Below are positions 36,072 to 44,792 of a DNA stretch of 64,000 nucleotides, piece after piece. Position 1 is the stretch's first letter. Every line of letters begins with the position of its first letter. The stretch lies in NCBI RefSeq assembly GCF_004361815.1, contig NZ_SNWA01000002.1, positions 2,232,001 through 2,296,000 on the forward strand, given 5' to 3'. This stretch comes from Paraburkholderia sp. BL10I2N1. Its GTDB lineage: Bacteria; Pseudomonadota; Gammaproteobacteria; Burkholderiales; Burkholderiaceae. The position numbers and the translations under genes are program-made. A model generated the notes under the pieces. That model ran no database searches. It had not been told where the DNA came from and was given only the letters and a program-made list of their open reading frames with translations.

Positions 36072-36272
36072 CCCCCGAGTCCGAAGACCATCGAAAAACA
36101 TCGCGCCAGTCTGATGCATAAACTGGCGATCACCAATCTGACGGGCCTCGTTCTCAAAACCATCGATATGGGCCTGATCCGTTCCCGCGCCAGGAAACAT
36201 CACGAGGCCAACGGGAGCAACACGCTGCGGCCCGTGCTCGACTCCGGCGAACCCGCCGGAACAAGCGGCTAG
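36072..36272 (+). pseudogene. LuxR-type HTH C-terminal fragment of a response regulator
   Basis: The frame carries [20 protein letters not shown], the recognition part of a GerE/LuxR HTH domain, followed by [11 protein letters not shown] and a short tail. The receiver domain and the first HTH helices are missing, and upstream residues are not protein-like. It converges with the sco gene, their stops overlapping. It is the remnant of a two-component regulator. Confidence 0.65.
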
Positions 36273-36934
36273 TTGGAGGCGACCAGCTCGTGGTATGCAC
36301 TCAACAGCTCGTCCGGCGTCGCGAAGCCATCGATGCGCAGCCATGGCTTGCCCGGCGCAGCGCGGACGAATGCGACCGGCGTGTGATTCATCTTGTCGCC
36401 CCGGTAGACGTTGAACGCCTTCTGGGTCGCGATGCTCGTGGCCACCGTCCCGGTGTAGTACTGCCACTCCGGCCCAGCGCTGAACCGGGTCGCGTACGCC
36501 CTGAGTCGCGCAGGCGTGTCCTCCTCGGGATCGATCGAGATCGACACCAGGTGCACCTTCTCCCGATCGCCGCCCAGCAGGCCCTGAAATTGCTCGAACG
36601 TCTGGCTGACCATCGGGCAGATGCCCCTGCAGGTGGTGTAGATGAAGGTCAGGATGACGGGACGGCCGTCGTTCAGTTCACTGATCAGCGAGACCGTCTT
36701 GCCGTCGTCCCGGATCAGCGAAACGGGCGGCAACGTGTAGTCAACTGTCGAGCGCATGGTGCCCGACATCTTGTGGTGATTGTCGTGCGCATGCGGGTCG
36801 ACGCCGCTTGCGCCAGCGGGGCTATCCATGGCCCCGGCGGCATCAGCGGCAAACGCATGCACCGCGGTGGGCCCGACGGTTCCGGCGCCTGTCACGACGC
36901 AGGCGCCGATCAGCAATTTGATGAACGTTCTCAT
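36269..36934 (-). CDS. SCO1/SenC family copper chaperone
   Basis: This 221-residue thioredoxin-fold protein has an N-terminal signal or anchor (to about residue 29) and a His-rich linker ([10 protein letters not shown]). The copper motif is CxxxC (C102-C106 in TTCRGICP), with the distal His184 (KMNHTPV). It donates copper to the CuA site of cytochrome oxidase or acts as a redox chaperone. The linker HAHDNHH is an extra metal-binding feature. It is transcribed alone, next to the bufferin operon. Confidence 0.92.
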   Translation of the reverse strand: MRTFIKLLIGACVVTGAGTVGPTAVHAFAADAAGAMDSPAGASGVDPHAHDNHHKMSGTMRSTVDYTLPPVSLIRDDGKTVSLISELNDGRPVILTFIYTTCRGICPMVSQTFEQFQGLLGGDREKVHLVSISIDPEEDTPARLRAYATRFSAGPEWQYYTGTVATSIATQKAFNVYRGDKMNHTPVAFVRAAPGKPWLRIDGFATPDELLSAYHELVASN

Positions 36935-37487
36935 TGCAGTCTCCAGTCACGGCGGCGAAAGGGCGAGCCGGACATCTGTCGAACCCGAGCGTGGCCACAT
37001 GAGACGCACCCGCCGCCACACCCCTTCAGTCTTGCGAATTCGCGCTTGTCCGTCATTGGAGAGAGACACCCAATGCGGGGTAGGGAGTGTCCGCTGCCTG
37101 CAACGGGCGCGTATTGCCTCAGGGAACCACCCAGTCCCCGTAGCGACCTACCGTGTTCGATCCGGCTCCGCAAAACGGACGATATAGCCGCCCTTGGACG
37201 CAAAGCGCGGGCCCAGCGTCTCCGCAAGCAGGCCGCACGCGAGGTAGGTGTCTGCCTGCAGCGGAATGATCTCCTCCGTTATCGAGGGCGGATGTGGCTC
37301 ACATCCCCACCCGCGGCGATTCCCGGCGGAATGCATTTACCAAATTACGGATGACTGCTTCCTGGCGTACTTCAGTCTTTCAGGGCCGGAGACAGAATGA
37401 TGATCATGTAGCCGGCCTCCTCGCCGCGGTTATGCGACGAGGGTTAAAGTCAGTTTGCGAAACGCACTTGACCCTGCGGAGACCGAC
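36935..37487. other. Intergenic stretch of about 550 bases
   Basis: No gene is supported. The part nearest 37488 (about 37390-37487) is probably the left end of the following IS110 element. The rest contains only unconvincing Arg/Pro-rich frames. Confidence 0.35.
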
Positions 37488-38501
37488 ATGAACTATTGTG
37501 GCATAGACCTGCATTCGAACAACTGCGTCGTGATCGTCAGCGACGAGAACGACAGGATCGTGTACCAGAAACGCCTGCCCAACGAGCTCGCGCAGATCAC
37601 GGCGGCGCTTGAACCGTACCGGCGCGAACTGGCAGGTGTGGTCGTGGAGAGTACGTACAACTGGTACTGGCTGGTGGATGGACTGATGGACACAGACTAC
37701 CGGGTCCACCTGGCCCATCCCGCTGCCATCAGGAAATACGACGGACTTAAGCACAGCGGCGATTTCGCCGATGCGGCCTATCTGGCGCAGCTGCTGAGGC
37801 TCGGGTTGCTGCCCGAGGGCTATGTCTATCCGCGCGAAGAACGCAGCGCACGCGACCTGGCACGCAAGCGCATGCAACTGGTGCGCTATCGCACAGCGCA
37901 GATCCTTTCGATCGAGGGCATCCTGATGCGGCAGACGGGGAGCACGATAAATGGCGAGGCAGTCAAACGGCTGACGGCCGGCCAGGTCGATGAATTCGCA
38001 TTTACGCCCGATGTCGCGCTGGCCGTGGAGGCCAACCGCGCGGTCAGCCAGGCGCTGGGGCAGCAGATTGAAGCGCTCGAGAAGCGACTGAGGGAACGCG
38101 TGATTCTGCGTGCCGAGTACCACCTGCTCAGGACGGTGCCGGGCATCGGCGACACACTCGCGACCACCATCATGCTCGAGACCGGATCGATCAGCCGCTT
38201 TGCCCAGGTCGGCAACTTCAGTTCCTACTGTCGCTGCGTTGACAGCCTGAGGGAGAGTAACGGCAGGAAGAAGGGTGAAGGCAATACCAGGAACGGCAAC
38301 AAGTATCTCGCGTGGGCGTTTGTCGAGGCAGCGAACTTCGCCATGCGTTACTGCCCGCAAGCCAGAAGCTTTTACGATCGCAAGAAGAGCAGGACGAACC
38401 GCGTCCTGGCAATCAAGGCTCTGGCACACAAGCTTGCGCGGGCGTGCTACCACATGCTGCGAGACCAGAAGCCCTTCGATGTGCACCTGTGTTTCGGGTA
38501 A
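37488..38501 (+). CDS. IS110-family transposase
   Basis: This intact 337-residue transposase starts at ATG 37488 (MNYCGIDLHSNNCVV) behind GCGGAGA. The DEDD domain shows CGIDLHSNN, VVESTYNWYWLVDGL and HSGDFADAAYLA. The C-terminal domain shows LRTVPGIGDTLATTIMLE and RNGNKYLAWAFVEAANF. It belongs to the IS1111-like branch seen in many Burkholderia and Pseudomonas. No frame damage is visible. Confidence 0.93.
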   Translation: MNYCGIDLHSNNCVVIVSDENDRIVYQKRLPNELAQITAALEPYRRELAGVVVESTYNWYWLVDGLMDTDYRVHLAHPAAIRKYDGLKHSGDFADAAYLAQLLRLGLLPEGYVYPREERSARDLARKRMQLVRYRTAQILSIEGILMRQTGSTINGEAVKRLTAGQVDEFAFTPDVALAVEANRAVSQALGQQIEALEKRLRERVILRAEYHLLRTVPGIGDTLATTIMLETGSISRFAQVGNFSSYCRCVDSLRESNGRKKGEGNTRNGNKYLAWAFVEAANFAMRYCPQARSFYDRKKSRTNRVLAIKALAHKLARACYHMLRDQKPFDVHLCFG

Positions 38502-38905
38502 CGGTTTGGCCAGGGGCGATGAGCCAGAACAAGGGACTGGTGTGAAGCCACCCGAATGATTTGGACGCCGCCCTTGCGCCATCTGAATGGATGCAGAACG
38601 CTGAATCGCCCAGACCGTGAGCCATCAAAGGACTGGCGTCGTCACGGCGATAGCCACAGGGAATGCAAGCAGCCCCCTTGGACACGGCCTGGTACCAAAG
38701 TTTCTCTGGGGCGGCAACTGCCGCCAGGGCAGTCGCGGAGCATTGCGACAGGCTTGATCCCGACGGGTGTCTGGTGCGATTCGGTTCGCAACCAACGAGT
38801 GAGAAAACGGACGCGGTTAGTGTTTGCACGATTGAAGGTGGCGCGCTGTTGTCGCTGTGAATTGACGCAACTGTTTGCGACGCACTTTTTTTTGTTCTTG
38901 ACTCC
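38502..38905 (+). other. Non-coding 3' tail of the IS110 element (candidate bridge RNA region)
   Basis: About 400 bases downstream of the transposase lack a credible gene but contain several stems (for example GGGGCGGCAACTGCCGCC near 38710). In the IS1111 branch the bridge RNA lies downstream of the transposase, so this is the expected place. The element end is probably near 38.9 kb. Confidence 0.4.
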
Positions 38906-38986
38906 GGCCGGCTAATGGGCGTCCCCTTGTGGCCGACTGCCGCCCGTCGTGTGCGGTATCCGAAAAGTGCCACATAGCGCTGATAT

Positions 38987-39202
38987 TCAGTGCCATATAG
39001 CAATCAAAGTCACAGAATGGTCCACCTCGAAACCCCGTTCGGCCATCATCTCCTCCAGGTGACGCAGGCTCAGCGGGTAAGCCACATACCACCGAACACA
39101 CAATAGGATCACGTCCAGCGGATAGTGCAGGCGTTTGAGCACCTTCGCTATGCCAGCAGGCAGGGCCTTTCTCTCAGCCACCTTCTTCATATCACGCTTC
39201 AC
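38987..39202 (-). pseudogene. IS6-family transposase N-terminal fragment
   Basis: The frame (KRLHYPLDVILLCVRWYVAY then PLSLRHLEEMMAERG) matches the start of IS6/IS26-type transposases. After VDHS the expected sequence is replaced by unrelated residues and a stop, so only about 60 of some 230 residues survive. The adjacent SRPBCC fragment ends at the same breakpoint. Confidence 0.8.
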
Positions 39203-39226
39203 TTCGGGAAAATGTCCGCCTGGATT

Positions 39227-39535
39227 TTACTCCCGCACCCTTAGCGCGACACAACCCGTTCCACTGGGTTCCAGTTCCATCGTGCAGAGCGACTCGCCTT
39301 CAGCCTTGAGCTCGGGCTTGTCCTGATGCTGCCAGCGGATCACTAACCGCCGTGGCGGCTCGGCCTCGACGATCTCGCCGACGTCGGTGATGCGGCCATC
39401 GGGGTAGACATTCTTCCACGAGGATCCCGCCGTCCACTGGCTTTCGCAGTGGTTGCCGAACCAGTACTGCTTCATAAACTCCGCGTCGGTCAGCGCTGAC
39501 CACAGCGTCTCCGGCGTGGTGCGGATGTAGGTCAC
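39227..39535 (-). pseudogene. SRPBCC/AHSA1 domain protein, truncated
   Basis: The frame begins VTYIRTTPETLWSALTDAEF and continues QYWFGNHCES, PDGRITDVGEIVEAEPP and LVIRWQHQDKPELKAEG. This is the ligand-binding START-like fold of the AHSA1 family. It ends at about residue 102 (of about 150) in ELEPSGTG, next to the IS6 fragment. No clear start codon with RBS is seen; the open frame upstream reads TFVY before a stop. The gene was probably cut by IS6 activity. Confidence 0.7.
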
Positions 39536-39663
39536 ATAGACAAAGGTGAGGGTCGGCCGGGCTCAGCAGCTGCCGCCGGTCAACGCGTTTTCGTATAGGC
39601 GGCGTACAGTCCGGCATGCAGGTCACGCAGCGTCTTGCGCCGCTCGACCGGCTCATTGCTGGC

Positions 39664-39830
39664 TGCGAGGACATCGCAGCGGCGGCCGGCGTATCGAAAT
39701 CCACCGTCTCGCTGGTGCTGGCAGCAGAGTCCGAAAATCAAGGTGGAGACTGCCGCCAAGGTGTTGTGCGCTGCGAAAACGCACGGGTTTGTGTGCGACC
39801 GGAGCGCAGCCAACGTGTGTCAGCAGCAGC
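39664..39830 (+). pseudogene. LacI-family HTH fragment with a frameshift
   Basis: One frame gives EDIAAAAGVSKSTVSLVLAA. The next frame continues SPKIKVETAAKVLCAAKTHG and VCDRSAANV. Joined, they are the N-terminal helix-turn-helix and hinge of a LacI-type repressor. A single-base change near 39720 separates the frames and the effector domain is missing. Confidence 0.65.
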
Positions 39831-39953
39831 ACAAGATGGCTCCATGGCCCGGTGGCGGTTGGTCTGCGATGCACCCTACAGTTCACTTATTCACGTCGTC
39901 TTATTCGTCTCGAGAGTGCACCCCTTCCCGCGACTACTGCACGGGCTGAGGCA

Positions 39954-40229
39954 TTAGTGGATATCGCGGCCACCAGCCTCCGACTGCTGCTCCGGCCCCT
40001 GCTGTCCCCGCTGCCGCCCCTGATCCTGCTGCCGAGGGAGCCCATAATACTGTTCGATCTGCTCAAGGTGGTCTTGCAGGCGGTAGAGTGCTTCCCTCGA
40101 CACCGGGATCGTATCTTCCCGGTCTCTCGGAACGGCAACCACCTGAGACGCCAGGTCGTGCAGCCGGCCGAACGCGACCGCCAACTGGACCGTGCTTTGA
40201 ATCGAGCTGTTCCCGTACTGTTGTTCCAT
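39954..40229 (-). CDS. Hypothetical Gln-rich small protein
   Basis: This 91-residue protein starts with ATG behind GGAG at seven bases. The N-terminal two thirds looks folded and helical (STVQLAVAFGRLHDLASQV and REALYRLQDHLEQIEQYYG). The tail is Gln/Gly/Arg-rich (RQQDQGRQRGQQGPEQQ). No known family was recognised. Confidence 0.5.
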   Translation of the reverse strand: MEQQYGNSSIQSTVQLAVAFGRLHDLASQVVAVPRDREDTIPVSREALYRLQDHLEQIEQYYGLPRQQDQGRQRGQQGPEQQSEAGGRDIH

Positions 40230-40576
40230 GTTGATACTCCGGTTGGTTGCAATTTGCGGATGACTCCGCGGCTACCGCTCGCTGCTTCTACGCAGGGAAC
40301 CTGCCTGCACAAGACTGAGACACTACCGCGGACAGCGTCGCCGGACAGGCCCCACGACTCGCAAGGCTGCTGTGGAGGTCGGGCTGACGCGCGAACCGCC
40401 CACGGCACACATTGGTTCCTTCACGTGATCGGTATGGGTAAGCAAGGAAGACGGCAACTCGAAATCCATTGTAGCGTTCGACACCTTTGAGGGGCTAAAG
40501 GCAGTTGATCCGGTGAGTGCGGTGCAAGGCGGCCTCAAATCTGAAGTGCAACACCTGTTTCGTATAAGGTGTTGCG

Positions 40577-40808
40577 ATGCACGAAAGAACTCAGTATCAA
40601 CAACTTCAGCCTGAAGAGCGCCTGATCATTGCAAGTCTGCATCTGCAGGGTTCGAGTATCCGGGCTATGGCCCGGATACTCGGGCGCTCGCCAGCCACCG
40701 TTAGCCGTGAACTGGCGCGAAACAGCTTGCCTGCTGGCTACGCGTCCGTGTCGGCCGAAGCGCTCAGTGCCGCACGCCGCAGCGCGGGTCGCAGCCCCAC
40801 AAAGCTTT
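40577..40808 (+). pseudogene. IS30-family transposase N-terminal fragment
   Basis: The frame reads HERTQYQQLQPEERLIIASL and SSIRAMARILGRSPATVSRE, the helix-turn-helix start of IS30 transposases. It then breaks at the left inverted repeat of the IS5 element (40809). Only about 77 residues remain. The rest was not found on the far side of the insertion. Confidence 0.8.
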
Positions 40809-40997
40809 CTACTGGTTGCAGGTTTTGATGTGATCGGCCATGAATGGTTTTCGTTATATCATCAGGATTGCAAATGGTTGATACCAGACTGAATTGAAGA
40901 CCGGATTGAGGTGATAAAGGGTGAATGGGGCAAGGTACGCGTGAGCTGGATCTCGACGCGCTGCGCCGGAACTGAAAACCTCAGCGACGCCGTTCGA

Positions 40998-41864
40998 TTA
41001 GATGCGGCAGTAGTGCCGCAGGTTGATCATCGTGTACGCGAGTGTCTTGAACGCATAGTGAAGAGGGCTGAGGCGTTCGAAGCGCAGCAGCAGACGGCGA
41101 AACTTGTCTTCCCAGCCGAACAGCCGCTCGATGGTGTTGAAGCGCTCTTTGAAAATGGCCGGCTCGAACAGCGCCTTGCGGCCGCGTTTGGGCTTGTTCC
41201 TGCCACGCGGGTTCGGGTTGATGTTGGGCACCATGCCACGATTGAAGATGGCCTTGCGATTCACCCGGCAATCGTAGGCACCATCGAGGCTGACGATGGT
41301 GCCGTGTAGTGCCAGGCCTGCTTCGCGGGCGGTCTTCATCAGTGAGGGCAATGCCTCGCGTAACATCGGCGATTCGTTGTGGTTGCCGGGTGCGGCCACG
41401 AACGGTGCGATGACGTTGCAGCGCCGGTCACAGAAAGCCACGACCTTGCAGCCCTTGAGTTTTTTATGCCCACTGAAACCGAGATTGTCGCCGCCTTTCT
41501 TTGCCGCAGTCGTTGTGCCGTCGCCGTGAATGATCGACAGATCGAGCAACTGGTCCTGCTGGAGTCGGCGTACTGACGCCAGAAATATCGCGTCGAAACA
41601 TCCACTCGCCTGCCAGCGACGAAAGATCCGGTAAATGCTGGTCGGATGGATTTCGCGTCGACCCTGCTGATTCCTGTCGATCGGCAGCATGTGCCACTGG
41701 CATCCAAGGTACAGCGCCTTCAGGATGTAGTTGAAGATCCTGTACAACGGCAGTCGCGGCAGCGGGCCACGACGACCCCGCGGCAAATGCGGCAAGACAA
41801 ATTCGTGGAATTGCGCTTCGCTCAATTCCACCGGAATCCCTTGTCGGGCTTGGCGTTGGGCCAT
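40998..41864 (-). CDS. IS5-family transposase
   Basis: This 288-residue DDE transposase has an N-terminal DUF4096-like part (PVELSEAQFHEFVLPHLPRG and YRIFNYILKALYLGCQWHML). The first catalytic Asp lies in IIHGDGTTTAAKKGG, the second in IVSLDGAYDCR, and the Y-R-E region in RFNTIERLFGWEDKFRRLL. The frame is complete. Its upstream side has been separated from the element's right terminus by the IS630 insertion. Confidence 0.9.
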   Translation of the reverse strand: MAQRQARQGIPVELSEAQFHEFVLPHLPRGRRGPLPRLPLYRIFNYILKALYLGCQWHMLPIDRNQQGRREIHPTSIYRIFRRWQASGCFDAIFLASVRRLQQDQLLDLSIIHGDGTTTAAKKGGDNLGFSGHKKLKGCKVVAFCDRRCNVIAPFVAAPGNHNESPMLREALPSLMKTAREAGLALHGTIVSLDGAYDCRVNRKAIFNRGMVPNINPNPRGRNKPKRGRKALFEPAIFKERFNTIERLFGWEDKFRRLLLRFERLSPLHYAFKTLAYTMINLRHYCRI

Positions 41865-41911
41865 TTTCCATCATCAAAGCGATGGATTCTAGTGTATCGT
41901 TCGATTCTTGG

Positions 41912-43040
41912 TGGAACTTAAATGAATTGTGTCGCTCCAATGCTCTACTTCGGTTTGGATTGGAGAAAACAATTGCGAGTTGCGCCGGTTGTTGTGTTGA
42001 GCGAGGAGCAGGAAGCCGAGTTGACCAAGCTCGTTCGTTCCAAGCGGACGAGCGTGCGTCTGTCGCAGCGCGCACGAATTGTTCTACTGGCCGCACAGGG
42101 CCTGCAGAACAAGGACATCGCTGAGCAACTGGGCATTGGTCGCGTGCAGGTTTCGCGCTGGCGCGAGCGCTATGTTGAGTCTGGCCTTGAAGGCATCGAA
42201 CGCGACTTGCCGCGCGGCGCCCCGCCATTGAAGGTAGACGTTCAGAAGCTGGTTGAACTGACCACGCAAAGCAAGCCCATGGCAGCCACGCACTGGAGCA
42301 CGCGCAAGATGGCTGCCGAGCTGGGCGTCAGCGCCAGCACCGTGATGCGGCATTGGCAAGCCAATGGGCTGAAACCGCACATCGTTCGAGGCTTCAAGGT
42401 ATCGCGCGACCCAAAATTCGTTGAGAAGCTCGAAGACATCGTGGGCCTGTACATGTCTCCGCCCGAGCACGCCCTGGTGCTGTGCTGCGACGAGAAGAGC
42501 CAGGTACAGGCGCTGGACAGGACGCAGCCTGGCTTACCTCTGAAGAAGGGGCGTGCGCAGACGATGACGCACGACTACAAACGCCACGGCACGACCACGC
42601 TGTTTGCAGCGCTCAACGTGCTCGATGGGCAAGTGATCGGCCAATGCCAGCAGCGACACACTCATGCCGAGTGGCTGAAGTTCTTGCGCCAGATTGATCG
42701 CCAAACGCCCAAGGGCAAGACGCTGCACCTGATTGCCGACAACTACGCCACGCACAAGCACCCGGCGGTACAGGAGTGGCTGGCCAGGCACCCGAGGTTC
42801 AACATGCACTTCACACCGACCTCGGCGTCGTGGCTGAACATGGTCGAGCGGTTCTTCCGAGACATCTCCGAGAACCGGTTGCGCCGCGGCGTGTTCACCA
42901 GCGTGCCCGAACTCGTGACCGCCATCGGCGAATACGTCGCCCATCACAACACCGACCCCAAGCCATTCATCTGGACCAAGACCGCGCGCGACATCCTGCA
43001 GAAGGTCATTCGAGCCAACTCGCGCTTAAGTTCCAAACAG
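41912..43040 (+). mobile_element. IS630-family element nested in the IS5 element
   Basis: The inverted repeat TGGAACTTAA (41912-41921) pairs with TTAAGTTCCA near 43026-43035. The transposase coding sequence runs slightly beyond the right repeat, so the exact right boundary is uncertain by some tens of bases. Confidence 0.6.
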
Positions 43041-43058
43041 AACGGAACACTGCACTAG
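41922..43058 (+). CDS. IS630-family transposase
   Basis: This protein of up to 378 residues has N-terminal helix-turn-helix domains (RTSVRLSQRARIVLLAAQGL and QNKDIAEQLGIGRVQVSRWR). The DDE core includes LVLCCDEKSQVQALDR, LHLIADNYATHKHP and FTPTSASWLNMVERFF. The natural start is probably the Met or Val around residue 20 (RVAPVVVLSEEQ), as the first residues overlap the inverted repeat. The frame is intact. Confidence 0.9.
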   Translation: MNCVAPMLYFGLDWRKQLRVAPVVVLSEEQEAELTKLVRSKRTSVRLSQRARIVLLAAQGLQNKDIAEQLGIGRVQVSRWRERYVESGLEGIERDLPRGAPPLKVDVQKLVELTTQSKPMAATHWSTRKMAAELGVSASTVMRHWQANGLKPHIVRGFKVSRDPKFVEKLEDIVGLYMSPPEHALVLCCDEKSQVQALDRTQPGLPLKKGRAQTMTHDYKRHGTTTLFAALNVLDGQVIGQCQQRHTHAEWLKFLRQIDRQTPKGKTLHLIADNYATHKHPAVQEWLARHPRFNMHFTPTSASWLNMVERFFRDISENRLRRGVFTSVPELVTAIGEYVAHHNTDPKPFIWTKTARDILQKVIRANSRLSSKQNGTLH

Positions 43059-43143
43059 CCGCTTCGACGACAACCGCTCGAATCCCTTACCCAACCCGCC
43101 TCTCCGCCCGTTTTAAGCCCAGCGAAAAACCTGCAACCAGTAG

Positions 43144-43515
43144 TAGGGCAAAACAATGAAATAGTGGCCGCATGGCCGGTGGCAGGCGCGCTGGAAGAGT
43201 TGCAGACCTTTGGCGGAGGAGCGCGCTTTTCCGCTTTGAGCCAAGCGGGACGGGGCAGGCGGGCCGGCTTCGCTCTTCGGGGGGTTTCCCTCGCATGGTG
43301 GGCGGATGCGTCGGGGACGTGACGAGGCTCGGCAGCCACGGTGTACGTCAGCAGTCGGCCGGATCACAGCCGGTCGGCAGAAATCTCTATGATTGAGGCG
43401 CGCTGATCAGTATCAGGCGGGGTGACCGCCACGCTGTACCGTGTCGACCACATTGTGACGACTATCGCGATACGGCTGGCAACGGCTATTGAGGGGACAC
43501 TTGGCCGCATCGGCC
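43144..43515. other. Intergenic stretch between the IS nest and the LysR gene
   Basis: About 370 bases without a convincing gene. Short stems occur (for example GCCGGATCACAGCCGGT near 43358), but no T-run follows. Confidence 0.35.
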
Positions 43516-44448
43516 TCAGGCAGCAGATTGTGCTCCCCAGCTGTTGTTGGTGTCGGCGGCGTACTCGATCAGGGTATCGAGTACCTCCTTCGCCGCTTGG
43601 CTGAGTTCATAGTTGTCCGCCGTCACGATGTATTCAGACAGCCGGGTACGCACGCTGATATCGAGCGGTCTGACGAGGTGCCCGTCTTCGATCATTTCCG
43701 TGCAACCGTAGGACCAGGCAAGTGCGACGCCTTTCCCGGCACATGCTGCGCGGTATGCCAGATCGAAATTGCTGACACGGATCGAACTGTGATGATCGCG
43801 CGGCTCGACGCCCGCCAGTTCGAACCAGTCATCCCAGCAGTTGCATACCGACAGACCTGCCTCAACATCGATCAGCACTTCGTTCTGTAGGTCGCATGCG
43901 GAATGGATGGAATATTGTTCAAGGTAGGATGGGCTGCAGACCGGAAAAATCTCTTCGTCGAACAGCTTATATTTAACGAGACCTGGCCAGTGCCCATCTC
44001 CGTAGTGGATAGCCAGATCGACGGCTTCACGGCGAGGATCAACCGGCTGATCGCTGGCGAGTACCCGGATATCGATTTCCGGATGGCGTTCGCGAAACCG
44101 GATGATGGCCGGCATCAGCCAGAAGCTTGACATGGCAACGCTCGCAGCGATCGTCACGCTAGTCGACTCAAGGTTCTCGATGATGGCCACCGCGCGGCGA
44201 ATCGACATCAGGCTTTGCGCGATTGCCTGTTGAAACACCATCCCGGCCTTGGTCAGCTCGATTTCGCGGTGGCGCCGATTGAAAAGCGGAACGCCAATTC
44301 TTTCTTCCAGCACCTGAATCTGCCGGCTGACCGCACCTTGTGACAGGTTCAATTCCTCGGCCGCGCGCGTGAAGCTCAAGAGCCGCGCTGACGCTTCGAA
44401 CGCGCCGATTGCGTTGAGGGGAGGCAGACGTTTCCTTGGCTTGATCAT
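43516..44448 (-). CDS. LysR-type regulator (GcvA-like), probably of betaine catabolism
   Basis: The start is the ATG at 44448 (MIKPRKRLPPLNAIGAFEAS), with AGGGAAAG upstream. The 310-residue LysR protein has its winged HTH in LLSFTRAAEELNLSQGAVSR. The effector domain of the GcvA/AmpR type includes VTIAASVAMSSFWLMPAIIR and VDLAIHYGDGHWPG. It is divergent from gbcA with about 345 bases between them, the classic arrangement for control of the neighbouring operon. It differs from GbdR of Pseudomonas, which is AraC-type. Confidence 0.9.
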   Translation of the reverse strand: MIKPRKRLPPLNAIGAFEASARLLSFTRAAEELNLSQGAVSRQIQVLEERIGVPLFNRRHREIELTKAGMVFQQAIAQSLMSIRRAVAIIENLESTSVTIAASVAMSSFWLMPAIIRFRERHPEIDIRVLASDQPVDPRREAVDLAIHYGDGHWPGLVKYKLFDEEIFPVCSPSYLEQYSIHSACDLQNEVLIDVEAGLSVCNCWDDWFELAGVEPRDHHSSIRVSNFDLAYRAACAGKGVALAWSYGCTEMIEDGHLVRPLDISVRTRLSEYIVTADNYELSQAAKEVLDTLIEYAADTNNSWGAQSAA

Positions 44449-44646
44449 CGTGCTTTCCCTGTAAGAATGGCGATGTTTGCGAGCGTTCCTCCTCCTGTCG
44501 GTCACGCTTCGTTCAGAATTCTGTCATGTGAAAACATTAGTCAAAAATCTATTTGACCGGAATTCGGGTAAGTCCTCACCAGACAGTCCGGCGAGTGCTA
44601 CATTGCTTCCGCATGAGGGCAAGCGTTGCTATGCGTGCCGCCCTTG

Positions 44647-44662
44647 CATGCGAAAACGCATG
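44647..44662. promoter_or_regulatory. Inverted repeat upstream of gbcA
   Basis: CATGCG-AAAA-CGCATG is a perfect palindrome with a 4-base spacer, 130 bases before gbcA and within the gap to the divergent LysR gene. It shares TGCATGC with an inverted repeat upstream of the dimethylglycine dehydrogenase gene. It is a candidate regulator binding site. Confidence 0.45.
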
Positions 44663-44792
44663 TCAGGCATCAGGAAAAATGGGTTGTCTCGTCAAAATTG
44701 GAGTCCTCTAATGACACCAAACCCTGAGCGAGCCGTCGCTTCCGCATACCTCACGGTGCACATGGGATTCTTTGGAAACATCAGGATGGGAC

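Larger units (their letters stand above)
40809..43143. mobile_element. IS5-type element carrying a nested IS630 element
   Basis: The ends are perfect 18-base inverted repeats, CTACTGGTTGCAGGTTTT at 40809-40826 and its complement at 43126-43143. Without the inner IS630 insertion (about 41912-43040) the element is about 1.2 kb, the usual IS5 size. It interrupts the IS30 fragment at its left end. Confidence 0.8.

Noticed and set aside
36290..37354. 354-codon plus-strand frame
   Set aside because: Its first half is antisense to the sco gene, and the rest is Arg/Pro-rich without any motif.
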